39,419 nucleotides of DNA from JBAXRT01 sp037131065 (GTDB lineage: Bacteria; Bacteroidota; Bacteroidia; Bacteroidales; FEN-979): the NCBI GenBank assembly GCA_037131065.1, contig JBAXRT010000007.1, positions 1-39,419 of the forward strand. Reading direction: 5' to 3'. Position 1 is the stretch's first letter, and each line of letters opens with the position of its first letter. This document shows, piece by piece, positions 27,464-39,419 of this stretch. The position numbers were made by a program, and so were the translations under genes. The notes below the pieces were generated by a model that had not been told where the DNA came from, ran no database searches, and worked only from the letters and a program-made list of their open reading frames with translations.

Positions 27464-28030
27464 ATGAAATACCAGGATGACAACTACTACATTGAACGTG
27501 TGCTGAGTGGTGATGCTTCCTCGTATGCCGCTTTGGTCGCCAAACATAAAAGCCTGGTTTTTTCCATTGTATTAAGAATTTTAAATAACAGGGAGGACGC
27601 TGAAGAAGTTGCACAGGATTGTTTTGTAAAGGTATACCAGTCATTGGGATCATTTGAAAAAAAATCAAAATTCTCAACATGGTTGTACCGCATCGCTTAT
27701 AATGCAGCCATCTCCAGGACAAGGAAAAAGAAGTTTGATTTTATTCCGATGGACAACTACATCATTCATAATTATTCCGAGGATGATTCACCTAAAATGA
27801 CAATCGGTCTTGAGGAACATGAACAGACAAAGCTGATCGACAAGGCGCTTCAGCGGTTATCGGATGATGAAAACCTCCTGATATCATTGTTTTACAAGGG
27901 GGATAACTCCATTGAAGATATCAGCCATATTACCGGACTTACAGTTTCCAACGTCAAGGTGAGGCTTCACCGGATACGGAAAAAATTATACGATGAAATA
28001 ACCGAAATAATGCAACAAAAAGTCATTTAG
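27464..28030 (+). CDS. ECF-family RNA polymerase sigma factor
   Basis: The product has 188 residues. Sigma region 2 is clear (about 22-92: LVFSIVLRILNNREDAEEVAQDCFVKVYQSL, then FSTWLYRIAYNAAISRTRKKK), followed by an acidic linker and region 4 with its helix-turn-helix (about 122-182: ISLFYKGDNSIEDISHITGL, then VKVRLHRIRKKLYDEI). ECF sigma factors redirect RNA polymerase to a small regulon on an envelope or stress signal. The next gene starts 2 bp after the stop and probably encodes its membrane-bound partner. Confidence 0.95.
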   Translation: MKYQDDNYYIERVLSGDASSYAALVAKHKSLVFSIVLRILNNREDAEEVAQDCFVKVYQSLGSFEKKSKFSTWLYRIAYNAAISRTRKKKFDFIPMDNYIIHNYSEDDSPKMTIGLEEHEQTKLIDKALQRLSDDENLLISLFYKGDNSIEDISHITGLTVSNVKVRLHRIRKKLYDEITEIMQQKVI

Positions 28031-31000
28031 CTATGGGATCAGATGAATTATTAAGGGAACTCATGCAAAAGAGCACGCCGGATCACCCGTCGGATGCTTT
28101 TGTTGACAGGGTAATGGAACAGATCCGGCAGACACCTGAACTTTCTGCAGTGAAAAAGCCCTTTTACATGTATTTAAGGTCTGTCCTGCCTTTTATCCTC
28201 CTGGTGGGGATTGTTGCACTTTTCCTCCTTTCATCAGACCTGCCGCTGATCGACAATCTGCTGGGAACCGGAACTATAAAACAAACTGTTCTTTTTTACT
28301 TCAATGCGCTTGTCGTCAGCATGAAGATCATCTTTGCCTGGAAGTTTTTTTCCTTCGCCTTTATGGTAATTCTGTCGGGGGGTATCCTTATGCTCATCGA
28401 TCAGCTTTTCAGCAGGAGGGCTAAGGATTTCTTTCTTTCCAAAGGTCTTTAAAGCTTTTCGGGGCGATTTTCGGTAGGGTTCTTCTTGGACCCCAAAGCC
28501 TTGCCCCGAAACGCCGGATCATTCTGTTTTTAAGTTTTGGCCCCGGTTTATCGAGCATCCACCTGTGCAACATAAGGATTTTCCACCCTGTTACGATTTT
28601 TCTCCAGAGAAAGGTAGAATATTTTTTGGATATTGCTTCATGTCTGTTGTAAAGAAGTAACTCGTGTACAGGAATTTTTACCGGACAAACTTCTGTGCAT
28701 TTCCCGCAAAGAGATGAAGCGAAACTCAGGTGGTTATAGTCGCGCATCCCGAGGTAGTGGGGGGTGATCACCGATCCGATCGGTCCCGAATAGGGCGCTT
28801 TATAGGTGTATCCGCCAACGCTCCTGTATACCGGGCAGCCATTGAGGCATGCGCCGCAACGGATACAGGATAAACCGCGCCTTTGCTCCTTGAATTTCAA
28901 AAGTTCGGTCCGGCGGTTATCAATGAGAATGATATACATTTCCTCCGGTCCGTCTGGTTCGGTTTCTGTCCTGGGACCAAATACCAGGTTGTTGTAAACG
29001 GTAATTTTCTGGCCTGTGCCATGATGGGCGAGCAGTGGCAGGAATAAATCCAGGTCTTCAAGTGAAGGGATAATCTTTTCTATCCCTACCACAACAATCT
29101 GGATTTTCGGGAAGGCCATACAAAGTAGTCCGTTTCCCTCATTCTCAACCAGTGATACCGCTCCCACATCAGCAATAAGAAAATTTCCACCGGTTATACC
29201 CACATCAGCCCGGATAAAATCTGCCCTCAGTTTTTCCCTTACAAAGCGGGTGATCTCCTCTGGTTTACTTCCTTCTGGTAAATTGAACTTTTCATGAAAA
29301 AGGGCAGCCACATCCTCTTTTGACTTATGCATTGCCGGTGTAAGAATGTGGTAAGGCTTTTCATGGGCAACCTGAACAATGAATTCTCCCAGGTCGGTCT
29401 CAATGACTTCGCGCTTGTTCTTTGCAAACAACTCATTCAATTCCAACTCTTCCGAGACCATCGTCTTTTGTTTGACGATCACATGAGCCTTAGCCTTCTT
29501 TATAATGTGCATGATCTCTTTCTGAGCATCTTTTTCTGTAGGCGCCCAAAGTATTTTTCCTCCTCGTTTTTCGAAGTTATTTTCAAATTCAACCAGGTAT
29601 TTATCAAGGTTGTTTATGACTTTATATTTAAGATTTGCCGCCCGTCGTTTTGCCAGTTCGAGATTATGGAACTGGTCAACGCCCCTGGAAACAGCCTGAT
29701 CATATTTTCCTATACTGTAATCCAGTCGTCGCCTGTGTTCCTTATCAAACGATTTTTTTTCAGCCTGTTCAATAAACTCTTTATATAAATGGGTCATCTG
29801 GAAGATGATTATAAGAGGTGTGATATTTTTTCAATTCTTGGGATATGCCTGCCTCCTTCAAAACCTGTGATAAGAAAAGTCCTTGTGATTTTTAATGAAC
29901 TTTCAGCCGAAAGAAACCTTCCGGGAAGTATCAGTACATTTGCATTGTTGTGTTTTCTCGCCAAAGCTGAAATCTCCTCATTCCAGCAAACGGCGGCTCT
30001 TATCTTTAGGTATTTATTTGCAACAATAGCCATTCCGTTACCGCTGCCACAGATAAGAATCCCAATTTTGTGTTCATTATCCTGAATTGATTTTGCCAGT
30101 TTATGGGCAATATCAGGATAATCAGAGGGAATCTCAATAAAAACTCCAAAATCATTCATTTGATAACCTTCACTCTGAAGATTGTTTATAATATACTGCT
30201 TTATCTTCAGTCCGGCATGATCACAACCTATCGGAATGATTTCATGTGGATACAACATCCTCAATATTTTAGACAAAAGTAACTATAACCAATCATATTT
30301 TATCTTTTTCACAAAAGAGTGTTAACAAGTGATTAATTTTGTTATAAAATTCTCATAAGATTATTTCTTTTATCAAATTTGATTCTATTTGTTCTTTTTA
30401 TAAAAAATTAAAGGTTTTTATCCAATTATCTCAACATTTTTTTCAAAAGGATTCATCATCAATTTATCAACACACATGTTAATAAACAAACCTATATTAT
30501 TATGTTAATAAATTATTCATCAATTATTTACAATAGAATAACTTCTATTTTTATGTTTATAAAGAACTAATATTGAAAATTAAAAATAATACTTCAAAAA
30601 GAAATCAACCGTTTCAACAGCTATTATAATAAACAACAAAAGAAAAGCTTTTTAATTATTTAAAATGAAGGTTGAAAAAAATAAAAACATCATAAAATAT
30701 ATTTCGGAACTCAGGAGGGAAAAAAGAGCAGTCATTCTTGCCCATTATTACCAGGTTCCTGAAATACAAGACATCGCAGATTTTGTCGGTGACAGTCTTG
30801 CTCTTTCACAACAGGCACATACAACTAAAGCAGAAATCATTGTTTTTGCCGGAGTTCATTTTATGGCAGAAACTGCAAAAATACTCAATCCGGGTAAAAA
30901 AATTTTACTGCCCGATATTAAAGCAGGTTGTTCACTCGCTGATTCATGCCCGCCGCAGGAATTTAATGAATTCATTAAAAAACACGCAGGTCATATTGTT

Positions 31001-34000
31001 GTGTCATACATAAACTGTTCGGCAGAAATAAAAGCCTTATCTGATGTAATCTGTACCTCAAGTAATGCAGTTAAAATAGTAGAAAGTTTTCCTAAAGATC
31101 AACCCATAATTTTTGCACCCGACAAAAACCTTGGAAATTATATAAACGGTGTAACCGGACGAAATATGTTGTTATGGAATGGGGCCTGTGAGGTGCATGA
31201 TATTATAAAAACGGAAGCTGTAATAAGGTTAAAAGCAGAGAATCCTGGTGCCAAACTGATAGCCCACCCCGAATGTAAAGGAGTCATTCTCGAACTTGCC
31301 GACTATATTGGATCAACAACAGGATTATTGAATTATACTATAAAAAGCCCGGCAAAAAAATTCATTGTAGCCACAGAGACTGGGATTCTTCACCAGATGA
31401 AAAGATCATCACCGGAAAAAGAGTTTCTTATTGTTGCTACCAATGAAGCATGTTCGTGCAATGATTGTCCTTATATGAAAATGAATAGCCTTGAAAAGCT
31501 ATATTTGTGCCTTAAAAACGAGAGACCTGAAATAAAGCTTTCCGGATCGCTGATAGAAAGGGCAAAAAAACCGATTTTGCGGATGCTTGAGATTTCGGGG
31601 TAAACACCAAAGTTCTGTTATGATTCATAATTCCAGGAACCTTTTCTTACTGATTTCTTCTTTTCTCTTCATTTTATTTTTTTCCGGAAGAATGGTTGGT
31701 CAGGATACCAGTTCGGCCGACGGATACAAGGTTTTTAATTATCCGGGGGGTAAAAAATCAAGCGAGGGATTTATGAAAAAAGGGAAACCGGATGGTTACT
31801 GGAGGTCCTATTTTGAAAACGGAAAACTGAAATCGGAAGGAAACAGGAAGAATTTCGATCTGGACAGTTGCTGGAAGTTTTACAATGAAAACGGAGCACT
31901 TGTACTAGAGGTCAGTTATAAAAAAGGGAAAAAGAACGGGATTAAGACCACCTATCTTGAAAAAGAGATGATTCGCGAGAATTACGTGAATGATATCAAA
32001 GAGGGATGGACAAAATATTATTTCCAGGACGGTAACATAAAATCAGAAGTTCCGTTTGTTCATGGCCAGGAGCAGGGGTTCGGCAAGGAGTATGCCCCCG
32101 ACGGCACCATCATCACCCTTACTGAATACAAACGAGGATTTATTGTAGAGAGAACGCGGATCAACAGGAAGGACAGGAATAACCTGAAACAGGGCAAATG
32201 GTTCTATTTTTATGATTCAGGGCCCATCAGGTCGGAAGGGGCTTACCATGATGATAAAAAGAGTGGCTACTTCAAGGATTACACGGAGAGCGGAGATCTG
32301 ATAAGGGTGCAGAAATTTATTGAAGATGTGCTTCAGGCGGAGGCGGAAGAGATCCAGAAACTGGATATAAAGAATGATTACTATGCCTCAGGAAAGATAA
32401 AGGCTACCTCCATGTACAGGAACGGAATCCAGGAGGGGGTAAAAAGAGAGTTCACGGAAGAGGGGCAGGTTGAAAAAGCCTGCCTGTATAAAAACGGGGT
32501 GATCATTGGCGAGGGGATTATTAAAGAGGACGGAAACCGCGACGGACCATGGAAGGATTATTACCCCGACGGAAAGATAAAGTCGGAAGGAAAGTATGAC
32601 AATGGCAAGCAGATAGGGGAGTGGAAATTCTATTTTCAGAACGGAAAAATAGAGCAATCGGGTAAATTCAATAAATCCGGAAAGACTGAGGGCACCTGGA
32701 AGTGGTATTATGATACGGGTCAGTTACAGCGTGAGGAGAACTTCCGGGCTGGCTTGAAAGACGGAATGTCGGTCGAATATGACGAAGGCGGCAATACGAT
32801 TTTTGAAGGTGAATTTGTGAACGGATCAGAGGACGGGCCCTGGTTTGAGTTGACTGGTGATGTGTGTATCCGGGGAAATTACCGCGACGGACTCAGGAAC
32901 GGACCCTGGTCCTACTCCTATATTCAGCGGAACGGAACCGCAACCGACACGTTGCTGTTTTTCAGGGGCGGTTTCATAGAGGATAATCCTGATGGACAAC
33001 ACACCTATTACTGGGATTACGGGAAAATTAAGGACGAGGGATTATATGTGATGGGAAAGAAGGAGGGAGACTGGCTGAAATACAACTATGACGGGACCCT
33101 CTTTATGATCATATCCTACAAGGATGGAGTTGAAATAAAGTACGACGGGGTGAAAATAAAACCCGCCTTTGAAAAAACGGAGGAACCATGAAGCAGGTAA
33201 GAAGAAAAACAGATCCGGAAAAACCAGATGGCAAAGATCTTATAAGGCTGAATAAGTACATTGCAAATTCCGGTGTTTGTTCCCGGAGGGAAGCAGATAA
33301 GCTGATAGAGGCAGGCGCTGTTATGGTGAATGGAAAAATCATAACGGAACTCGGCACAAAGATCTCGCCCACAGATAAAGTTCAGTATGGGGACCAGACC
33401 ATCCGGAGGGAGCGACCACAGTATATTTTGCTGAACAAGCCCAAAGGGTATATAACAACAGTGGACGACCCTGAAAAACGGAAGACCGTCATGGCCCTGA
33501 TTGAGAATGCCTGCAAGGAGCGGGTCTACCCGGTGGGCAGGCTCGACAGGAACACCACGGGACTTTTACTGTTCACAAACGACGGGATTGTGGCAAAAAA
33601 ACTTACCCACCCGAGGTACGGTGTGAAAAAAATATATCATGTCGGACTCGATAAAGCACTTACCAGGGCCGATTATCAGACCATTCAGGGAGGATTTAAA
33701 CTGGAGGATGAGCATATAAAGGCCGATGATCTTGAATACGTGGGCGACGGAAAGGATAAAAAGGAGATTGGCATCACCCTACATTCTGGGCAGAACAGGA
33801 TCGTCAGGAGAATTTTTGAACATTTCGAGTATAAGGTTGTCAAACTTGACCGCGTATACTATGCTGGGTTGACGAAAAAGAACCTTCCCCGCGGACATTG
33901 GCGTTTTCTGGAAGAACAAGAGATAAATTTGTTAAAAATGATCAGTTCCCAACCATAATGTATGAAACCAATCAGCATATATATTGTTGAAGATGAACTG

Positions 34001-37000
34001 CTCATCACGGCGAGCCTGAAAGCCCAGCTGCAGAATTTCGGATATGATATCCTTGGCTCTTCAACGCGTGGTGAATCCTGCCTTGAAGAGATCGAACAAC
34101 TTTCTAAAGAAGGGAGGGAGCCCGAAATCATCTTAATGGACATTCACCTTCGGGGCGAGATGGATGGCATTGAAACGGCCAAAAAGATCAATGACAAATT
34201 CAATTGCGGTATCATATTTTTGACCGGACAAAGTTCGAAGGAGGTTTATGACAGGTCGTTCAAGATCAAACCATTCGGATACCTGCTGAAGCCGATCGAC
34301 ATGGAGCAGACCAAGATGACCATCGAGATTGCTGCTTATCAGCGGAACCTGGAACTCAAAAACATGGAGTACCAGAAGAACCTGGAGATGCTGCTAAACC
34401 TTAAGACAAAAGAGAAAAATGAGATCCAGCTGATGTACCAGACCATCCTGGACCACTCGTTTATCGGGAAGGTGATCTTATCGGACAATGCCATTTTTTA
34501 TGCCAACCAGAGATCGGCCGCCATTCTGGAATTAAATCTTGAAAATTTCCTGAAGATTTCACCCCGGGCCCTTTATGAGCTCTTCATTGAAGAGGACAAG
34601 GAAAAGATCTCCTCCATATCAAGAATGTTCCTTGAGAACATGATCAAATCTCAGACGGTTCATTTTCAAGCCAGGACTAATCATGTTCCCGGCAAATTCC
34701 TTGAAATTCAAATCGACAAAGTTGAATATCTTGGAAAACCCGCCCTCAGTCTCTCATTCTTTGATATCAATGATTTTCAGGGAGAACAACACTCCGAACC
34801 CTTCTGAAAAAACACAGGCAAAAAACAAAAGTTAAAATCATAACAACTCCAATGATCAAGAAATCTTTTCTTCTCATTTTCCTGCTATCTGCAATCCGGG
34901 TTTTTGCCCAGGAAAATATAACAGCATTGCTGAATAAAGCGGGTGATGCCTCAAAGTATCCCGGCGAAAACCTGCTAACGGTATTCGATAGCACAATCGT
35001 TGATGTACAGGAGAGCGGCCTTACATTCGTATTTAACCATACGCTTACTAAAATTCTGACAGCCAGAGGGGCGGTGGAACAAAATGTAATCAAGTTTGGG
35101 TATGACCCGATGTCAGCCTTTGTTGAAATCAAGTTGGCACTGATATACAGGAAAAACGGCACAGTTGATTCACTTGATATAAAGAAGACCCAGGATTACC
35201 CGGCACCTGCCAGGGCCATTTACTGGGGGGCCAGGGAAAAAATGCTGGAGACCGGGCGTCTTGAACCGGGTGATGCTGTTGAAGTTGTCATGTTCCGGAA
35301 GGGTTTCACCTATGCCCTCCTTACGGGTGATGAAGATGATAAATATATTCCACCTATGCGGGGACATTTTTATGACATCGTCGAATTTTTCAATCCGTCA
35401 CCATACAAAGTGAAAGTTTACCAGGTTGCTGTGCCGGTTGACAAGACCCTCCAGTTTGAATTTTACAACGGCGAAGCGCAAACCTCTTCATGGACAAGCA
35501 ACGGAAAGACCGTGTATACCTTCACCAAAAATGATTTCATGCCATTAAAGAGCGAGCCAAGGATGGTTGCTCTTTCGGATGTTGCGCCCAAGCTTCTGTT
35601 ATCGACCAGTCCGGACTGGCAGGCAAAATCGAAATGGTTTTTCAAGGTAAACGAGGATTTCGGGAGTTTTGACTCGACCCCGGAGATAAAGGCCAAGGTT
35701 GACGAGATCCTGAAGGGGGCCCAGGATGAAATGGACTCTGTATCGAGGCTTACCCACTGGTGTGCCGATGAGATCCGATATTCCGGCATCTCAATGGGAG
35801 AAGGGGAGGGGTTCACCCTTCACAAAGGATCGATGACCTTTACCGACCGGTGTGGAGTTTGCAAGGACAAAGCAGGCATGCTGATCACAATGCTCCGGGC
35901 AGCCGGCTTTAAATCCTATCCCGCAATGACCATGGCAGGCTCCAGGATCGATTATATTCCGGCTGATCAGTTCAACCATTGTGTGACCATCGTCAAATTA
36001 CGTGACGGAAAATATCACTTGCTTGATCCCACCTGGGTTCCTTTTGTGAGGGAGTTGTGGTCCAGCGCCGAACAGCAGCAGGAGTACCTGATGGGTTTGC
36101 CGGAAGGCGCCGACCTGGCCTCAACACCGGTTTCCGACCCATCAAATCACTATATAAAAATTTCGGATGTTGCAGAGCTGCAAGCAGATGGATTGCTGAA
36201 AGGACGCATAACGATCATAGCCGAAGGGCAGTCAGACGCAGCTGTCAGGGGGCTGTTCAAATATTCCAATCAGACCATGTGGTTTCAGAATGTAGAAAGA
36301 GAGCTTCTTCGCCTGTGGCCACAGGCAAAGATTACAGCCCTTGATTATTCCGACCCCGCCGACTATCTTGGCGAACCCATCCGGGTCACCATCTCTTACT
36401 CCATTCCTCAATTTGCAATCGTCGGACCCGATGCGATTCTGATGACCCCGCCGGCCGTCGCAGGGATCTTTAAATCGTTCCAGGGCCACCTCTCGTTCGA
36501 TACAGGACTAAAGGAGCGGAAATACGCCTTCAGGGATCGCTGTTCAAGAGTAGTTGAGATATCGGAGGCCATTACCCTTCCGGCCTATAAAAAAGTTGTC
36601 AGGATACCTGAGACCATTTCAAAAAAGGGAACGAGTGCCTCCTATGAGGGGGGATACAGGCTCACAGGCAATACATTGTTTTTCAAAAGTAAGTCTATGC
36701 TTGGTAAACGGATCTATGAACCGCAGGACTGGCCCGATTTTAAAAGTGTCGTGGAGGCACAAAACCAGTTTGCCGAAAAACCCCTCATCCTTGAATTATA
36801 ACAAGAAAAAATCAATAAAATGAAAAACATATTTCCTTTTTCTGTTTTCCTATTTGCTTTGTCCGTCCTGCCGGTCATTTGTCCCGCCCAGGATGAAAAA
36901 TACGATGCCGTTTATCTTTCCCTTACCAAAGAGTACACCCTGAATCCCGACGGCAGCATGGACTACAGGTATATCAAACAACTGAAACTGCAGAGCTACC

Positions 37001-39419
37001 GGGCGTTTAACAGCCTGTACGGGGAGACCTTCGTGGTTTATTCGCCCGGGAAGCAGACGTTGAAGGTAAATGAGGCCTTTACCATCATGGCCGATGCCAA
37101 AAAGATCAAAACGCCTGAAAATGCCTTTAATGAAGTCCTTCCGGGATTTGCAGCCAATGCCCCTGCCTATAACAGCCTGCGGGAGATGGTTATCACCCAT
37201 ACAGGGCTTGAGCGGGGGGCGGTCATAAACCTGGATTACCAGATTCACAGCGGAAAGGGATTTTACCCGGCATTGATGGGTAATGAGGTATTGGCAGAGA
37301 CCGAACCCTTAAAAAAGCTGGTTGTCAGGGTAAGGATACCGGATGGGGCAGACCTGTATTCACAGGTTTTAAACACCAACTGTCAACCAAAAAAGTCAAA
37401 TGAGAACGGTTACCAGATCTTTACGTGGGAGATGGAAAATGCTCAGGCCATTTCTGCCGAAGAGAACCAGGCCGGATCGTATGAACTCTATCCTAGACTG
37501 ATCTTTTCGACATCCGGCGACCGGAAAAAGATCTTTGAAGAGCTTTCGAAACAGGAGGCATTCGGGTATGTGATCAATGAAAAGATGAGCAGGGGCCTGG
37601 ACGCCCTTCTTTCGGGTAGCAGCGGGAAGCTTGACAATGTAATAAGATTGCAGGAAAAGGTTGTAAATGATGTCCGGTTTTATCCTATTCCTCCAAGGTA
37701 TATTGGATATACCTGCCGCACCCCGGAACAGGTTTGGAGTTCCAACGGAGGAACGGCTCTTGAAAAGGCCGTATTACTGGTTGCCCTTCTGAAGGCAGCC
37801 GGTATAGAAGCAGAGCCGGTGGCCATCACGCGAACAGCTTTTTATTCGGATAAAACCGGAACACTGGCAGATGTAGAAGATTTTGCTGTCAGAGCTGATT
37901 TGAAAGAGGAGGGGGCGGTCTACCTTTCACTGACCAGCCTGAACAACCAGAACCTTGCAAGCTCCCTGCCCGGGCGCACCTTCATTTCATTCGGGAATAA
38001 AAAGGGAATAAAGACCATTTCGACCGGAACGCCATCCCAGGAGATCAGCGTACAGGGCCGGTTCATCTGCTCATCCGATCCGAAGCTCACGGGCGAATTG
38101 TCGGTAAGCGCCAATGGCGCCGCCAATCCATACCTGGCATTGCAGAGAGATAAGAACAAGATTAAAAACTGGGTTTCCGGCGGGATTTCTTCGGGAGATT
38201 TAAAAGAGGCGAAAGTTTCGGATATCACTCCGGCGTCAGCCTTTCAGACCTTCACTGTCCAGTCGGACAAGCCATTTAAAAAGGATACCAGCTTTTATTA
38301 TTTCACCATCCCATTTTTGAACAGTGGCATTGACAGCTGGAACATTAAAACCCTATCCTCCAGAAGGGAAAGTCCGCTTGAATTACCGGCTCTTGCGACC
38401 GAAAAGTACAATTACGAAATAACGCTTCCCGATGGGTTCAGCCTCTTTTATCCCGACACAAAAACCAAAATTTCGAATAAAACCGGCGACTTTTATTTCG
38501 AGGTAAAAAGTTCAAAGGGAAAACTCATGATCAGCAGGGAGATCAAGCTTAACGAGCGGGTCATCTCCCCCGGATCTTACCAGGAATTCAAGGCGCTTAT
38601 GGACTCCTGGAACAATCCGAGGAGCCGGGAGGTGATTTTGAAAGCGGAAAAATAAATTTCTGGTTTACTATGGAGTAATGATCCGCCCCAGCTTTTTGTG
38701 AACGTCGGTACTGGTTTTCTTCAGCGCTTGCCATTGCTCCAGTAGCCGTTTTTCCTCTTCAGGTGTATTTTTCGCGTGAAGCTTTTTACGAAGTTCTTCA
38801 ATCATTTTCTTGATTTTCCTTGCCTTAAAAGAGAGAATGCTGTGTTCGATGTGAAGCCGGAGCCGCATCTCCTCGGTCTCGACGAGGATGTTATTCTTTG
38901 CCCAGTTCAGGCTTAATTCGTAAGGGGTAAAGATCAGGTCGACCGTCATGCCTGAAATATCACGGTTTTGGTTGGATAGAAAATAATTCCTGTCGGGGAC
39001 ATACTCCTCATCCAGCCCCTTTACATAGACATCAAAGATCTGACGGTAGACAGTGTTCTCAAAACCCAGGTCATCCCTGAGAATGTCGTGGACAACAAAA
39101 TCCGCGATCATTACAGAGATCTCTTCATTGTCCTTTGGATCACGTTTAATGTGAATCGTGTCCTGGCCATATAAGAGCAGGATCCTTATTATTTCCCGCT
39201 CCTGGTTTTTTGCCATTCGAAAATCGACCTCCGGCCGGATCTCCCGGACAGGCGTCTCCTTCAGGTCCTCCTCCGGAATATTTTAATCATTGGCTTTTTT
39301 CAGGATTTTTTGACGCAACACCCTGTTGTGCTCGTTCATCATTTTGTTTTCTTGAATTTCCATCAGGGAAGAACACTCTTTTATGTAGAGAGACCGGGGG
39401 ATGGCGTCGGGTATAGTAC

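Overview
The window looks like a chromosomal stretch from a member of the phylum Bacteroidota. Supporting signs are two proteins with C-terminal type IX secretion (T9SS) sorting domains, promoters of the TTTG / TAnnTTTG type upstream of many genes, few Shine-Dalgarno sequences, the purH-mreBCD order, a DUF4175 protein beside ybeY and mnmG, and paired GluRS and GlnRS. No phage, insertion sequence, CRISPR array or rRNA was seen. Most genes are housekeeping or conserved-hypothetical, and the genus cannot be named from the sequence alone.

Left part (1-10.8 kb, all on the minus strand): a very large membrane histidine kinase cut by the window edge, a zinc-ribbon methyltransferase, mnmG (tRNA wobble-uridine modification), ybeY (rRNA maturation), a degenerate GHKL ATPase-like protein and a 1125-residue DUF4175 coiled-coil membrane protein. 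mnmG is bracketed by two 16-bp ParB-binding (parS-like) sites, each one base from the consensus.

Middle part (10.9-30.3 kb, mixed strands): gltX; a YCF48-repeat T9SS protein; tRNA-Gln(CTG) beside glnS; folB; tRNA-Cys; purH with mreBCD; an ABC permease; a rubrerythrin-like protein; udk; methylmalonyl-CoA epimerase; a CYTH protein; tRNA-Ala(GGC); thpR; a small membrane protein; a PKD-type T9SS protein; an ECF sigma factor with a probable membrane anti-sigma partner; and an rpiB-lutB pair.

At 30.28-30.66 kb lies the only gap longer than 300 bp. It holds about 19% G+C by hand count, contains several DnaA-box-like 9-mers, and sits between divergent genes (rpiB and nadA). Nineteen of 26 genes to its left point left, and all but the dnaG pieces to its right point right. 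With the parS-like sites about 24 kb away, this makes it a candidate chromosome replication origin, though unproven.

Right part (30.7-39.4 kb): nadA, a YwqK/MORN-type repeat protein, an rluB-type pseudouridine synthase, a response regulator with a PAS-like domain, and two tandem DUF3857/transglutaminase-like secreted proteins. The second of that pair has lost its catalytic residues. On the opposite strand is the 3' half of dnaG (primase), interrupted by an in-frame TAA between the catalytic part and the helicase-binding domain.

Promoter matches also correct several starts. For the two T9SS genes and rpiB, the longest reading frame runs into the -7 box, so a downstream ATG is the real start.
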